This document shows, piece by piece, positions 46,579 through 60,700 of a stretch of 64,000 nt of DNA. Position 1 is the first letter of the stretch; the number at the start of each line of letters is the position of its first letter. Under the pieces are notes generated by a model. The model was not told the origin of the DNA, ran no database searches, and saw only the letters and a program-made list of their open reading frames with translations. A program made the position numbers and the translations under genes. This DNA comes from Lethocerus indicus (Eukaryota; Arthropoda; Insecta; Hemiptera; Belostomatidae): NCBI GenBank assembly GCA_019843655.1, contig JACDQD010000005.1, forward strand, positions 6,723,575-6,787,574, written 5' to 3'.

Positions 46579-49355
46579 TTAAAAAGAAAATATCTTTTAA
46601 GAAAAGTATATTTAATTCATTTAACCGCATAATATAATTCGTTCTTACATTTCCCCTCTGAATTATATGCTGGGCCTCCCCCCTATGTATTTCCGGGGTC
46701 GAGAAAATTAATCCAGCCAGTGTAAGGCAGTATGTATCGAGAATAAAATTTGATAAATATTCATCCCCCTTCCCCTCCCCTAAATTTGTCACCGCCGACT
46801 CACCCTCCCACTTTTAATCCGTTATAATTTAGAATTTAATCTGGCGGCTATGGAGACATTAGAGCGGGAATGTATCGGAGGTAATTAGGTTGGCTAGGCT
46901 AACGTTGATACCGGTATTAATTGGTTGGCTTAGGGTCGGCGGCCACCCCGCTGCCCTTCCTGCCTCCACCCCCTCATGCCCCACAGTAAATCATCACCTA
47001 CCGCACTACCAACAGATACGAAGATTATCCCCTGGAATATGGTTGCCGGGGAAAGTGCCGGACTTCTACCGTGGGGGCAATATCATCTCCCGCCCCGTCG
47101 TATTGAGTTCGCCGAAGGGTAACGTTTTCAGATCATTGTAGGGACGCATATAATTGCACACCCTAAGTTTAAAAACAGGACGTATGAAAAATAATTATTA
47201 AAAAAAAATTGCAGGCTTGGCTTTAGCTAGATTTCCGCCATTGTAACTATCATAGTATCAACGTTAGCACTACTGTCACACCCTTACAGTGTCCACCGAC
47301 TGTAAAACGTTCATTTCGCTGTATGAAAATTCGTGCCCCCGTAACGAGCTCTGTGGGGGGTCCATCTCCTCTTCTAATTATGTGCCGCATTCGCCTAATA
47401 ACCCCTTCTCACACAGCCTGGAAGTTGGCGGTTCGCGCGGGGGTTAAAACGGGATATTAAAAGTCGGATTGGCCCCGTAAATATATAAAAAAAAATTACC
47501 CCGCCTCGAGGTGGCGTATATTCTGGTGCGTATTAGGGGGCGCACAGCGTTATTCTGTTACCGTTATCCCCCGCGGCCGGCTCTAATGGGGTTCCCTTGT
47601 TATTTCTTAATTCGATCCGCTTCGTCACCCTCGTGAACTTTATTTACCGTATTATTTTTCATCTTTCTCTCTCACTCTCTTCTCCTCTTTTTTTTCTACT
47701 CCCCACTGTCGCCGTTCCCCCCGACTTCGCAGAATCGTCTGAGAGAACATCCCCCTCTCCACCACCTCGTCCTCCTCCTCCTCCTCCTGTCAAAGGGAGG
47801 TAAATCCCGGGAATTGTCAGACTGCCCGGTATTCGTCTACGTGGCGCCAGTCACAACGCGTGAAATTAACTGGCTAAATTGTTCCGCTGTAGTTTGAAAA
47901 ATGGATTTGCAGTTTGGCACCCTCTACAAAGTTGTTTCCCTTCGGCGTGACTGCAGAGGCGAATTCCGCTCATTAAAATATTATCGAATTAAGTGAGTTT
48001 GTTCCTGAACAGGACTGGAAAAAGGTTATACTTTATTCAATTTGTAATTCGTCTCTTGCGCGCCAGCCCAGATATTAACTACCGGCCGTATGAACCTTCA
48101 TTATTTTATTTCGTATAAAATAAAAAAAATAATTGGAATGAAATTGCAAAATTTATTATACCCGAGGGAGTTTTTGCCATCACTCCGAATTTACAACCGA
48201 GTTTTTCTCTCGTCGTTCCTCGTTTTCTACAAAGCCAATACATTGCGGCTTTTCCACACTCTCGCATAGTGCTGAGCTAGCGCCAGCACTGTCCCGACCG
48301 GCCGGTTGCGCTACTTTATTGGATTTTATTTAACAAGAAAATCCCGAAGGTCATACTCGGGGTGGTTGGGGGGGGGGGTAGGTTTGGGTGGTGGCTGCCC
48401 CCCCATATTTAGATTCATGCCGCAGTGTATGAATGGCAAATCGTTGCCAATGGTTTATTCAGTATCCTTTCATTTCCCGCCGTTACCATTATGGATTTTC
48501 GGCCCTCGGCTCGTTGCAGCGCTGGATTACATGTTTTCAGTAATTCAGTAAGTCCCCGCCCATTTCAGTAAGGACGTCCAGTCAGTCTACTGGGATGATG
48601 ATACGTTTAAAACTTGCCCGAGTTGGATTAGCGCGCTAAGAAAAAACTCCGGAAAATGAGATCGTTCCGGGGTGGGGAGGGGCTTTATTAAAAAAACTCT
48701 AGGGACTAAGTACATTAAGCGTCAAATATTCCGGCTGTATATACTCCTTGACAGGAGTCAAATAAAAAATCAAGCTTAAATATATCGAGGCTATATGTTC
48801 TCGGAAAAAATTTGTGGGTTTATAAAATGACATTGGCTGTATAATTTCAGTTATAAACTATAGCGGTGAATTCCGCACTCTGTCCCCCGGTAACCAAAGG
48901 GATTTTGCATCCCCCCGTACTATAGGGTGTGTAGAATCGCGTGTGAAGGGGGTGGGACGGGGTAAGTGTGGTTAACCGGGGTGAAACCCCGGGGATAATA
49001 GAGGTGCATACTGTATGCAGCTCTCGGCATTGGTGCATCACGCAATTAACAGAGCACAGACACCCCCTTCCTCATCCCCCTACGCACCCCCATTAACCAT
49101 TGCCGCTTGAACGCACAAACGACGAGGGGCCGTTCTATGGGTGGCGGGGGCGGCAGTTCGGGGTGAAAAGTTCACGGAAAAGTGCTGTGTAATAACATTG
49201 AACCAATGATAACTGTTTGTCACCATTTTTTGTGCCCATTCTACGAATGAAAATGTATAAAACTGTCGATTGGAAACATTATTAATTCGAGGATAAATTG
49301 TGTGCATTGTGCAAATTTAATGATATGTACGCTGAATGTTCTACTGATATATTAC
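46579..49355. other. Non-coding stretch, no gene recognised
   Basis: Unique sequence. CAGTAA is repeated three times within 40 bp (about 48,530-48,575), two of them reading as CA/GTAAGT and CA/GTAAGG donor-like sites without partners. Confidence 0.55.
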
Positions 49356-49360
49356 CGTTT

Positions 49361-49398
49361 TTCTAACCATTCCTTGGTTTTTTTTGTTGCAGGTAAGG
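49361..49398 (+). promoter_or_regulatory. Candidate recursive (ratchet) splice site 3
   Basis: TTCTAACC (branch-like, 49361-49368) is followed by CCTTGGTTTTTTTTGTTGCAG ending at 49392, and GTAAGG starts at 49393. This is the clearest of the three sites: branch-like motif, long T tract, CAG, then a near-consensus donor with no gap. The first bases after the junction (GTAAGGAATTCC) resemble those after site 1 (GTAAGAGAATTC). The sequence is seen directly; recursive use is inference from known biology. Confidence 0.65.
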
Positions 49399-49444
49399 AA
49401 TTCCAAACTTTTGATGTCCGATTATAAACAACTCTTTCTGCGAG
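49393..49444 (+). other. Possible recursive-splice exon, 52 nt
   Basis: The segment lies between the acceptor at 49392 and a moderate second donor, GAG/GTCAGT, at 49445. One frame is open throughout (V-R-N-S-K-L-L-M-S-D-Y-K-Q). With the 82- and 46-nt segments after sites 1 and 2 it forms a consistent set: short, open in at least one frame, bounded by two competing donors. The second donor is the weakest of the three. Confidence 0.3.
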
Positions 49445-51167
49445 GTCAGTGCGATTTTTTTTTATACCTCGCAAACTCGATTTACATATTTCACATTAAC
49501 GGTATTGTATTTAGGATTCGAGTTACTGGAATTTGAGATAGGTCGCTGTCGGAAAATATTTTCCGAAGCCGGAAAAGCTGTAATAAATATAGACACCCGG
49601 CGGGGGGGCCGATCTATCGGCAAATCTATTTCGGCGGGTCGAAATATAATTTGATATTTCACTGGAGATAAGCGACAGTAGGCAGGTTGGCGATATGGCT
49701 ATCTCGAAAACCAATAATCGGTTCCGGATTTCTGTATCGACCGGGGAGATATTTCGATTAGAAAACCAAAATATTTTGGGACGCGACGATGTTCGGACCT
49801 ATCCGAGAGCGTAATGTATTTGCTACAATCAAGTGGAAATTATTAGATATCGTTCGCCCACTTAGCTGCGAATTATTATAGGTCCATTAAGTCTTATTAT
49901 ACTGGAAGTTTGGGCGCTTAAAGATTCCATGCAACATTATTTTTGAGTCGAACATAGTTCAGATGATGCATAAATGTTGACCCTGGAAATATTGTACTAA
50001 GTGTGGACCGTTTAATCCCAAAGTATCATCTACTGTTAAAAATTGGTTCAAACTAATGATTAGTTTATTTCCATTCATAAGTAAATTTTCGTACCGTAAA
50101 TGCATAGTCGACTAATGTAGTAGTTGAAAATTGTAAACGCGAGATTCTCCTTTCTAGTCGTACGGTCTAGGGTCGTACAATAGGAGGCCTAAATTTGATC
50201 AAATATAAACTGAAAATCGGCGTTGAAACGCCGCGCTAATGGCACCGAGAGTAGGCCCGTATTGGGAAGGGATGAGAGTGCCCCCCGCCCTCGCCCCGTT
50301 AATTGTGAAGGGGGCAGTTGTAGGGGTTGTTGGGGGGTGAGTTCGCGACATCCCTCATCGGCATTTATTGTACCCTGCGGGCGACTATCGAATTGCGCCG
50401 CGCGGGTTTGTACCTACAATAAATCCCGGCCGGTAATTGGGGCGTGAAATTCCCAATAGGTGTTTGCCGGGGGGTTCAAAATAACCCCCGACCGCCCCCT
50501 CTGCATTCGGAGCTCAATTTCGCCCCGTCGGAACAAACTCATTAACCCCCCCCCCACATGCTTTTCCTGATCAGTTATTGAGCACGTCCAGATGCCGTTC
50601 TAAATGTGCCAGTGTGAATAGGATTTGACCAAATTTTATATTGAAATGACCGACTTTCCTTTGAGCGAAATCCGGACTTAACTGGAGGTTTCCACAACCT
50701 TAAAACCACATCATATATCAACAATGACTTTAGTTATGAGATCTCTCTCTTTTAATTATAACATTTAAAACTAGAAGCGTGAAAGGACGTCTGACGTTCT
50801 TTATCAGCATTTCTTACAGAAAATAAGTTGTGGTGGGCTGTAGGACACACATATTTGATACCAATTTTTCGTACCTCCTTACTCGTGTACTATTTATAAG
50901 TATTTCCTTCGGAAAGTATTTCTTCGTATTATATCGTGTATTTAATTCGTTACGCTTGTCTGGTTTTTAGTTCAGTATTTCAGTATGGTGTAGTGGAAAT
51001 TAAATTTTTTATTTAGGGGATAATCTATGGAAATGGTGCCCGCATTCTGCTTGTTAGTCGCATGGGCGAAAAGCGGGCCAATATCATTTGCGCCGGCGTG
51101 TTATTTCAGCGCGAAGAGTATATGACGGGGCCATTCATTCAAGAACAATACGGTCTATTGAGAGGGA

Positions 51168-51171
<4 letters not shown>

Positions 51172-51200
<29 letters not shown>
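51172..51200 (+). repeat. (GA)n microsatellite
   Basis: About 14 units after imperfect GAGGGA units. Confidence 0.9.
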
Positions 51201-51202
<2 letters not shown>

Positions 51203-54200
51203 ATCGTCCCGGCAACCTATTCCGCCCAGTGTTAATGAACTACAATTACGGGTCTAATGATGAAAGGGGGTAGGGGCCCCCCCTCTCGTAAAGGTTTATG
51301 ACGTCATCGACAAGGTAACTCGCCTTTACTCGGGCCAATTTCGGTAAAGGTTAGAGCGCGGGGACGTTGAAAACCTGGCCCCCAGTGAAGGTTTCTAAAC
51401 CGACGGGGAACACAGCTTTTAATTGTACCTAACACAAGTTTCTGCTTCGTAGACAAAATATATTCCCGCATAATAAATGGCCGCGGCAAGAGAGAACATC
51501 AGTTTTTATTAAGCGAACGCTGTTTTCCGTTCCAGCTCGCCCACTCGCCTTCTTCCCAGTGTAAATATTTTTTTGTTATAAATCGAACCGATAGTAGACT
51601 CAGAGATTTACGATCTAACGTACGATACAATGCCTGAAATATTATCAGGAAATTCCCAACCGATGTCTTCATTATTTCCCAGGACTTTTCCCCGCCTGTA
51701 ATGGTAGGTGTGGGTGGAGAAAATTCGGGACGGCACTGGCGGGTTTTTCTTACCCAAATGAAAAAGCGGGTCCGCGGTACTCGGAAAATGGGTTTTCGGT
51801 GTCGTGTTTCGACTGGGGCCGCCTGGCTGTTTATCGAGCAGTTCGACTGATCAATGAAGCCTTGACCGGGGGCGTCCCCTCCCCTTACCCCGAAGTCCGT
51901 ACAAAAATGCCCGACCCCACTTCGATTTCTCTCTCCTCAAATAGCGAAGATTTGCCCCCCTCGTATTGCGCTAACAGAAAGTTTATAATCGTGAACTTGC
52001 ATTTACTCCCGGAGTAATTGTGTCCTGTAGTTCAGTATCATCTATTCAACATGCTGGAACATCTTCAGGATAGAACCAATTCAAAGAAAACATTGTCCGA
52101 TGTTTCTGATCGAGACATTCCAACAAGTATCAACAAAATTTTAGTTTGAAAAATAAATAATGTGTTTCTCCTCCATTACTGTCTGCTCGTTATTAGTGCT
52201 ATTGGAACATCAGCGCTTATTGTATTTTACAGTTGTGACAACAGTTTTTGAATTGTGCACAGTCAAATTGAACGTCCGTATCCCACCTTAGGGGGGGACG
52301 AGGAACGCGGCGTAATTTTTTAAAAAATCGTTTGACATTTATTTCAACCCCGAAATGGGGGTCCTGGAAAACGGGGGGGTCGTCGTCGGAACTCCGAAAT
52401 TGCTTCTTCTGGTGCGGACGAAATCGGTGAATAATGTACTTAAATTCACAGCCGTTTCCTCCTACCAACCCCCGGTTTCCTAATGGGGTGATGGCGACTT
52501 CCCACTCCACTTTAGGGGGGGCATCGTGTCGCCTACGCGGAAATGGCATTGATAAAAAAAACGGTCACGATATTTAAACGTCTCGAATTCGACCTCGCCA
52601 CCCCCCCCCCTCCTCCGGACCGTTCGAAACCCCTGTTATCCGGCCTTTGGAATGAAGAGGGAGAGAATGAAGAGGGGACGGAAGGATGGTGTCTTAAACG
52701 ACCTATTAAAATCCTTTTTGATCCCTCCTCGGTTTTACTTATTTTAATATTGTGTCCAATTTTGAGGACCTCAGGACTGAATTCTTTAGGAAAAGGGTGT
52801 CCAAGTTTATTATAGGAATACCTCGGTCTCACCAGTTGGTAAAGTGAATTCCAATTCGGCGTTTTCATTTCTCAATAAGTAACCGTCGAGAACTTTTCCA
52901 GTTCCTGGCTTTGAACTGCCGGATCAACGCAGCCGGATTGAACTTATTGTTAATAATCCTTTTTTTTGGAAATTATCGCTCGATTGCTTGAAATCATCTT
53001 TATAATAAATTCGCTCCGGGATGCGAAAGTAGCTCGCGTCACAAATCCAACAGTACATAACTGGGTGTGTGCGAGTTGAATGGAACGGGCGCTGAATGTA
53101 CCTTCCGTTTTTACGAGGGCCGTAAACTCGAAGCGGGTATAAAGCGGCTAGGAATGGGCGACGCGGGCTCTCACTTTGCTCGGACTAATAGGTGTATGTG
53201 TGTAGACCTCAATATATTACCCATTAAAATGCTGTACGTGCATTTAAGGAAAAAACGCGCCACTGAACATCCCTGTTTTCATATTGGAAAGGGAAATCTC
53301 CCGACCGTATAAAATATAAGGCCACGGTCAATGTTTCGAAGCGTGCGGAATAAGGGTGGTGGTGGACATTCAGATGTGAGGACTTTACGCAGATATTCCG
53401 CCCCTCTTATGCAGCCCCTCGGCGTAATTGGTTCCCCCCGCTGGAGGTAGATAATCTGTCTCTCGCATTTCCAATTCGGCGAAAACGTTTGACTTTTTCT
53501 CTCCCATGTTGCCCATAAAACGTGCCCATTCTGTGCGTCATCACATCTGTTGGGCTTTCTACCATCAGCGTATATAATTCCTATAAGCTTTACAAAAATT
53601 GGCATAAAATCATCCAAATAATTACCAAAGAACGTTTCCAGTTGGATATTTTCCTTTACAGTATTATCGGAAATTTCTGGACGTTATTGCATTTCTTCGG
53701 ACCTAATCCACAAACCCTTCTTAGTATAATAGATATGTCTAGCGTTTTGACTATTGCCCATTATTCAAAAATTATTCGTTTGATTTCCTGGAGCGTATAC
53801 ATTTAAATATTCTTTTACCGACTCAAGTAAAAGTGTACCCGAGAAGTAAGAGGGAATCGGGGATGAAATTTAGTGGGGACTATGATTACTTCCGAAGCGA
53901 CAACCTATACAATACGGTCTTATGCAAAAGTAAACGTTGGGGAGGGTGGACGGACTTAAAAACGAGTCGGGGAGGGGTCGACTTTTCGGTCCGAGGAAAA
54001 CTGAAATAGAGGAAAGAGAGGGGAAAAAACTACAGTCATTATCGTGGACAGGTGCATTTCCCTGGGGAAATCTAGGTATCCCCTCTCCGCCTACGTTGGA
54101 GCGAGATAGGGAGAGCGCTCGTTGTTTTATCCTTCGGTAAAAAGAGAAAGAAAATATATAAAAAAAAGTCGTCTTTCCCCCTACTTCTCCTTGGGCCGAG

Positions 54201-54762
54201 TGGGCGTTAAGTAAGCGGGCGCTGCAACAACCCCTTTCTCCAATATCTTCTATATTCTCTTACGGCCCAGAACTCGTCCTACTTTATTCATCGAAAATGT
54301 TTATTATTTTCTCTTTTCGCCCGGACTTGTGACTTTTATTTTTGCATACTGCAGTATGCGCAGGGGACAACATTCAATTTAACTTTAACATTTCGAAGTG
54401 CGTTAAAATTGGCAAATGGATGTTTTACTTCATCCCCACCCCCCACCAAATTGACTTCAATTGAATTCAATTCATGCTCACAACAATTTACCTGGTGTTT
54501 AGGCCGATGGAATATAGTGTTTTAATAATGAATCTCGTCATTCACAATTCCGTAACGGATACTTGTTCAGTTGTCAATCACGTTTGGGTTACAGCTATTA
54601 TAGTTAAAAATTACTTCACTATTTTCATAGATATATATTTTAATAATATTTTTTCTCCCCCTGATCCGCACGCATTGTGAACCCAAGGTACATCCTTATC
54701 GTACTCCCCGGTCGTCTTAAGAAAACCCAGGCTTATCCGTCGGCGCCCCCCCCCCTCCCTCC

Positions 54763-54788
54763 TCTTTCTTTCTTTCTTTCTTTCTCAG
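54763..54788 (+). repeat. (CTTT)n microsatellite ending in an acceptor-like CAG
   Basis: Five CTTT units end in CTCAG at 54788. A frame stays open for about 108 codons beyond it, but the overlapping minus strand is open too, so coding status is doubtful. Confidence 0.85.
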
Positions 54789-57700
54789 TTCTTTGGTATT
54801 GACCGAGGCCCTTCGGATATCGTGCGCCAGATATTGTGTGTGTTCGGAGGGCTGTCTGGGGCGGCATCGCCCCGATAAGTCGCGCATCCATCGCTTCTCA
54901 ATCACCCTTCAATGCGTTCCCGCCCCTTATTCTCCTCGGTTCTTGCGATACGCCTCTTTTGACTTCCGGCGTATTCGGCGGATGCTTGCTGTTGGAATAA
55001 CGCGGTGCATAAAAAAAAAAGTAGAACCCTTTCGACCCCTCTCGATTGTTATTTATATTTATATATTTTCCGTCCCCATCCGAGGTCCTGTGTTTTTGTC
55101 CGCCTCTCATTAGTCCGAGGGAACTGTGTATGGCCGGTGAGCCGTCCCACTGAATTTGATGGGTTTCGTAGGAAGCAGCCACCGGAATTCCGCCCCCGTG
55201 TCCCGTGTGAACGACAAAACCGGTATCAATTTTCACATCCACGACGACCGCCCTCCCTCTCTGCTCCCCGGCTCGGGTCACGCTTTTGAGTGTACGCGGT
55301 AAAAAAAAACTGTTTCCTCGCTTGATTTCAAAGCGCAAACCGAATCCGAAACTATAAGAGGATCTGTGATTCACCTCGTGCAGTATATTCTGAAATGTTC
55401 GCTCGCATGACCGAATGGCACGGGCTTGAGGGGGTCTTGACTCTAGCCGAAATTTGAACCTGTACTATTGAAACGTTCATTGGACGTTAAAAACATATAA
55501 ATGCGCACAACGAGTCGAATATTCGGAATTTTCTTTAATGTTATCGGATAATAACGCTGTATTTGATTATGTATTCTTTTGTAGCGTGACCTCAAAGAAC
55601 TCTTGAAAGGCAAACAGAATCATAAACTGTTTATTCGGTTGCAATATTGAATTGATCGGAGAATATTCCCGAATACTCTGTAGAATTCAGCTGCAAATAG
55701 TATGGCATACATAAATTTTTTTATATATTTTATTACGTACATAATTGTAAATCTTAATTACCGCCTCCCCCCCTCTGCATATTTATCAATTTATTGTTTA
55801 AATTTGGGATCCGTTGAAGGTGTTACATCGAGCTTTAAATAATGTCAGAAGATGCAACAGTGGTTTAGTACTAGTGGTGTGTGGCGGCGATGTCGATGGT
55901 GGATGGAAGGGTACGATGTAAGTGGACCGTTGGGGGGTGAAACGCGGGGGATGTGTTTAATTGATTCTATTGAGAGAGAGCCCGGCATTCGCCCACTGAC
56001 GTGCATTGTAATTTCACGCTCCGCCTATCCCTCTCTCCCTCCCTCTCTCTCGCTCCTTCCGTCCATCCCTCCGTCCTCCCTCTCGTCATCATCTCCGCCC
56101 CTCTACTCCTCCTCCTATTCCTACTCTTCATCATCGTCATCATCATCACGCCTCATTTGGACGCGACCGCGCGACCGTTTAATTAAAATCAGGTTTTCAA
56201 TTATTTCCGCCGTTTCACGGCCGGACGGAAGGGGTGGCCAACAGGACGGACGGTCATGTATTATGGATGGGGGGCGGGAAGGGGGCGGCGACACCCGTCT
56301 CCTCGTCCTCGGATGAACGGGCGCTATCCCTCTTCATCATTAATACCGACAACCGGTTTAAAACGTCCATAACAAGATATCGTATTATGTTTCCCGGCGT
56401 TGGAAGCGGTCGCAAAATGGGTGTATGAATTCGCTACATCACATGAAGTACCTTCGGAAATGCCTATTTAATAATTAGAATCTAAAAGAGGCCCATATTA
56501 AAACCTTCCTACTAAATTTTACCAAATGCGTCCTTCTTTAAATGAATCCAAAAATTTATCAAACAACTTTTATTCAATCTTTGGTCGCTCACTGATTATT
56601 TCCCGAGTAGTATTTTGGGGATATCTGTCACAATTGCAAGCGTTACATTCAACAACAGCGTACAGATCAACAATTTATTGAGAACGATTGATGAAACGTG
56701 TTCGATTGCTAAAAGCTTATTTTCTGAAGTTTTCCGCAATTGCCGCCCCCGCCCCCGCAATATCTCCAACAACGCGTTCAGGTTATCCCGGTTGTGAAAA
56801 AAAAAATTTGGATCGAATAAAATTCTAAGGAATATAGAGGGAGCTTACGGACCTCAGTCGGTAAGGGACGTTTCGAATAACGCGTTTAGAATTTATGGTC
56901 GGGATCTGTTGGCTGGCTCCATTCCATTATGGGGAGGGCCACACGGGGCTGGTTGCGGAATATCCGACGCGCCGGTCTTGGGACCCGGTGTAGAAAAATA
57001 TGAGCAATCCGATTAAATTTCAATCGGCCGCCTCCCCGCCGCGTACGATATTGCGGACGCTCACTACCTTGGACCGGGAAGAGAGATTCCGATGCAACAA
57101 CGGCCCCCGCCCCGCAATATCTGTTTTCGAAAAGAGGTCTTACTTTTTCGAAATTCCAATCCCGGGTGGGGGGGGGGAGGAAATCGAAATCGACTCGAGG
57201 CTTTTCCTGGCTTTTCCGGCTTGTTTAAGGCGCGTCGAGATGTTCCGAGGAATAGCGGATAATTCGTGGTTATTATAGGCGGCGAATTCCAGCTTTACAA
57301 TTTTTCAAGATGGCGAACAGCCGAAACCGATCTACCATAAATGAAACCAGATTTATTGGGAACTGTTGGCATTTCGTCTGAATGTACAAATTTTTTGGGC
57401 GGGTCACTCATTTCAAATTTGAACAGTGGGACAAAATTGGGGATAAACATTTGGGTAGTTAAACACATATTTGAATTTTTGTACTAAACCGACGAACCTA
57501 CTAATTCTAGTCATCCCCGCCGTTCTCGGACTACGGTCTCTTCCCTACTGACATTATTTCGTTTTGTTTTTGGAATCGGCTCAACGATTTAGAAGTCTTT
57601 CGCCGTTTCTCGGCCATCTGGCCGGCAATTCATCATCCCGCCCCGCCGCCTTTCATCTCGTTCCAATTTTCGGCCGATTATATTTAGCGCGGTTGTTCCT

Positions 57701-60700
57701 CAACCCTCAACCCCCTCACAGTATCTCTCTCTCTTTTTTCTACACAAAACCCAGTAAAACGCCGTATTTCTCTCTCCTAGCCCTTCCGTCTGGCCCGAAC
57801 GACTAAACGGCCCATTGTGTCAGCGAAATGCGGAATCGCAGAAATAACCGGCAGTGACGGGTCCGGATAGCTGTCCCGCGTGCTGCGTACAGTACGACAG
57901 CCGCGGCCTCTTCCAAGATTAAAGGCAGACCACCGCCGCCTGCTAATAAGAGAATACCACATAATTTTGGCTCTAGTCCTGTCTTGTACCCCTCATAAAG
58001 TACGCTTGTAGCGATTTGACAATAATATAACTAACGGTCAAAGTGAAAGGGGTTACGTTGTCTGTTGTATTGAATTTAAACTCAGTTTGGCTCTTTAAGA
58101 TATATGCGCTTCGATGCGTCACGATTCTTACGACCCGCACTGTAATATCAATTATCGACACTGTGTATACCATTGCTGAAAACCTCAACGTGAAGCGTAA
58201 ACTCTAATTATTCGAAGTCCTGTAATAGTGGTTCTTGCCCTAAGGAAAAGTGAAGACAAGTAATTTTTTTTATTGTTTCCGGAATTTTTTAGGCTTGAAA
58301 ATGCGGTACAAATTAGATACGTGCTAGCGAAAAATTCCGCCGTGCAATGAGACCGCGATATGGCGCGGGTGTTACAACGAAACAGCCCGACAGAAAGAAA
58401 TATCATCGCGAAACAAACGGCCGGTCTTTTATGCCTTTTACACGCCGGTTTTATATCGTCCAATTAGTAATATCTTTCAATATACTGGGGTACGGGATTT
58501 CCGCGGGAAATATCGAATGGGGTTCGTGCAGCCAGGGGTTGCGGGACGCGTCTGTATATTGGCCATAATATCGGAGAGGGTATTGAAATTTAACCGGGCA
58601 TTAGATTCTTTGGCAGGTATTTTTGCCGGGTCGTTGCCGGTAATGGCCGTGTTTTGGGAGCGGAGGGGCGGGAGGAGGCGTCGTCTTCTGAGAGAGGCCC
58701 ACTGAGAAGCGTTTCCTTAGACCCTATAAATTCTGAATATATCCCGCCTTTATCCCCCCCCCCCTCCTCCTTCCTCTTTCCACATCCATCCCTTCACTCT
58801 TCAGTATTACCTCTGCGTAATCAAAGCGGGATTTCTTCCGCTGCCCCTCAACCAAGTGAGGGAGGGGTGAGCTTCATACCTACATCCAGCGCTTCTTACC
58901 CCATATCGCTTCGGGGAATTTCTTTGTCGACGATTTGTGTTTTCAGTCCTCTTTTTATTCCGAGCTGTGAGATTATTTTTTCCTCTCTCTCTCTCTCCCT
59001 CTCTTCCGTCCTGAGGGCCCCTGGCACGGCTTAATAGCTGTACGGTGGAAGCTGTTCACAAATTTTCCTCCGTATAAGAGTGAAGAAAATGCAGCGACGG
59101 AAAACAATTTCAGTTCACTGACTGATGAAGTGTTTAGTTCGTTTTGATGGATTTGGAAATACATTCCTTATACATAAACTACAAAAATTAGTTTTATAAA
59201 ACTATATTAAGCGCTATAAAATGTTGTGCTAGTTATAATACTTTAAATTCCTCTTTAGTTTTAACGTATATATTATTGGAACAATTCCCGAGATAGGGTT
59301 TTTCAGACCTATCCGTTAAATAAATAAATGCATTGGCTCTGTAAAAGAGTTTTCCCGTTTTATCCATCATTGGCAAGTCCAATAAAATGAGTGGGCCCCG
59401 GCAAGATCCGGAAAGTTTGAGACGTGTCCCTCGAGTTAATACTTGTAATTGGTCCTATTTCATTATTTAAGCCGAGAGCGGTAAATACGGCAATAAATTA
59501 TAAGAGGTTTTGGGGTGGGGGGGGCGGCCCGGTCGGGGTCCGTAGCAATTTGGAAACTCCCATTGAAGTTGGCCCGGGCGGGGTTGGGTAGTTCGCCACT
59601 TTTAGGGTTGGGGGGCTGGCTGAAATTATGAACTTCCCGCATCAACCCCCAGAACCAACCCCCACCGCCAGACTGGATGCTGGTCCCCACTGCCTCCATT
59701 AGGGGATGAGGCAACAAGGTACGTTAGAGTGCAAACATTGTTATGGATTGAGCCGACCTGGTAGTTGTTTCCACACCTCGCCCTTCTCCCACACTAGTTT
59801 GATATTGAATTCTGAAAACTCCACTCCCGGATAGTTTACCTTACTCTCAAGCGCTGTTGGCGGGCTACGTTCGTTAAATCTGATGTGTTGGGTTTTATAT
59901 TGCTATTTTTTTTTTTTTTTGAACTGGTAGAAAATGTACCGGCGATTGTCACTCGAGGGAAAGCAGTTATTGTCAGAGGCCCAAAATAACATTACTTTTA
60001 GAAAAATATGATACATTACTTAGCAGTATTAAATTTAAAAAATCCTTACCCACAAATATTATAAGATATTTTTTAATTTTTTTAAGAGTTCCATAGAACC
60101 ACGATATTTACCATATTTAAGCATATTTAGGAGCTCCCCCTTATGGGCGAGACACCGAACGGTAGCCGCGAGGTATACATACCGTTGAGGCTTTAATACA
60201 TATCAGAAGTGTTTCTTATTTATTCATTTGTCGTCCACTCCAGTCTTCCCATCGGGTCGGAATCGAACGCCCCCGGAACAAGCCCATTTTGTAATTCGAC
60301 GATAGTTCATCAACCCTACGTTGTCTCCGCCGAGGGGATGTGGAGCACCCTCGAGCGCCCCAACTCAGCGGCGGCAGGTAGCGGCCATTGTTCTCCCCTT
60401 ATGCGATCCCGCCCCCAACAACAGTTATGTTTCCATTGTTGATTGATGAAAGATCATTGTGCCCCCACCCCCACCACACGAGTCTAATTGAAATTGATTC
60501 CCGGTCGTCACGACTGCTAAACGCCCGTTAATAATTGTGCGACAATTGTGGTCGATTATTGCAGTACAATCCGGTAAATTTACGCGTACAATGCAATAAT
60601 TTAACACGACTCTTGAAAGTCAAATAGAACAGGAACATTAAAAAGTGGGTATCAATTTTATCATTCCTTTTTGTTTTGTCGATTGCGTCGTGTATAAACG

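Noticed and set aside
54789..55374. Overlapping long open frames on both strands (108 and 158 codons)
   Set aside because: GC-rich stretch open on both strands, no homology and no paired splice sites. The acceptor-like CAG at 54788 comes from the (CTTT)n repeat.
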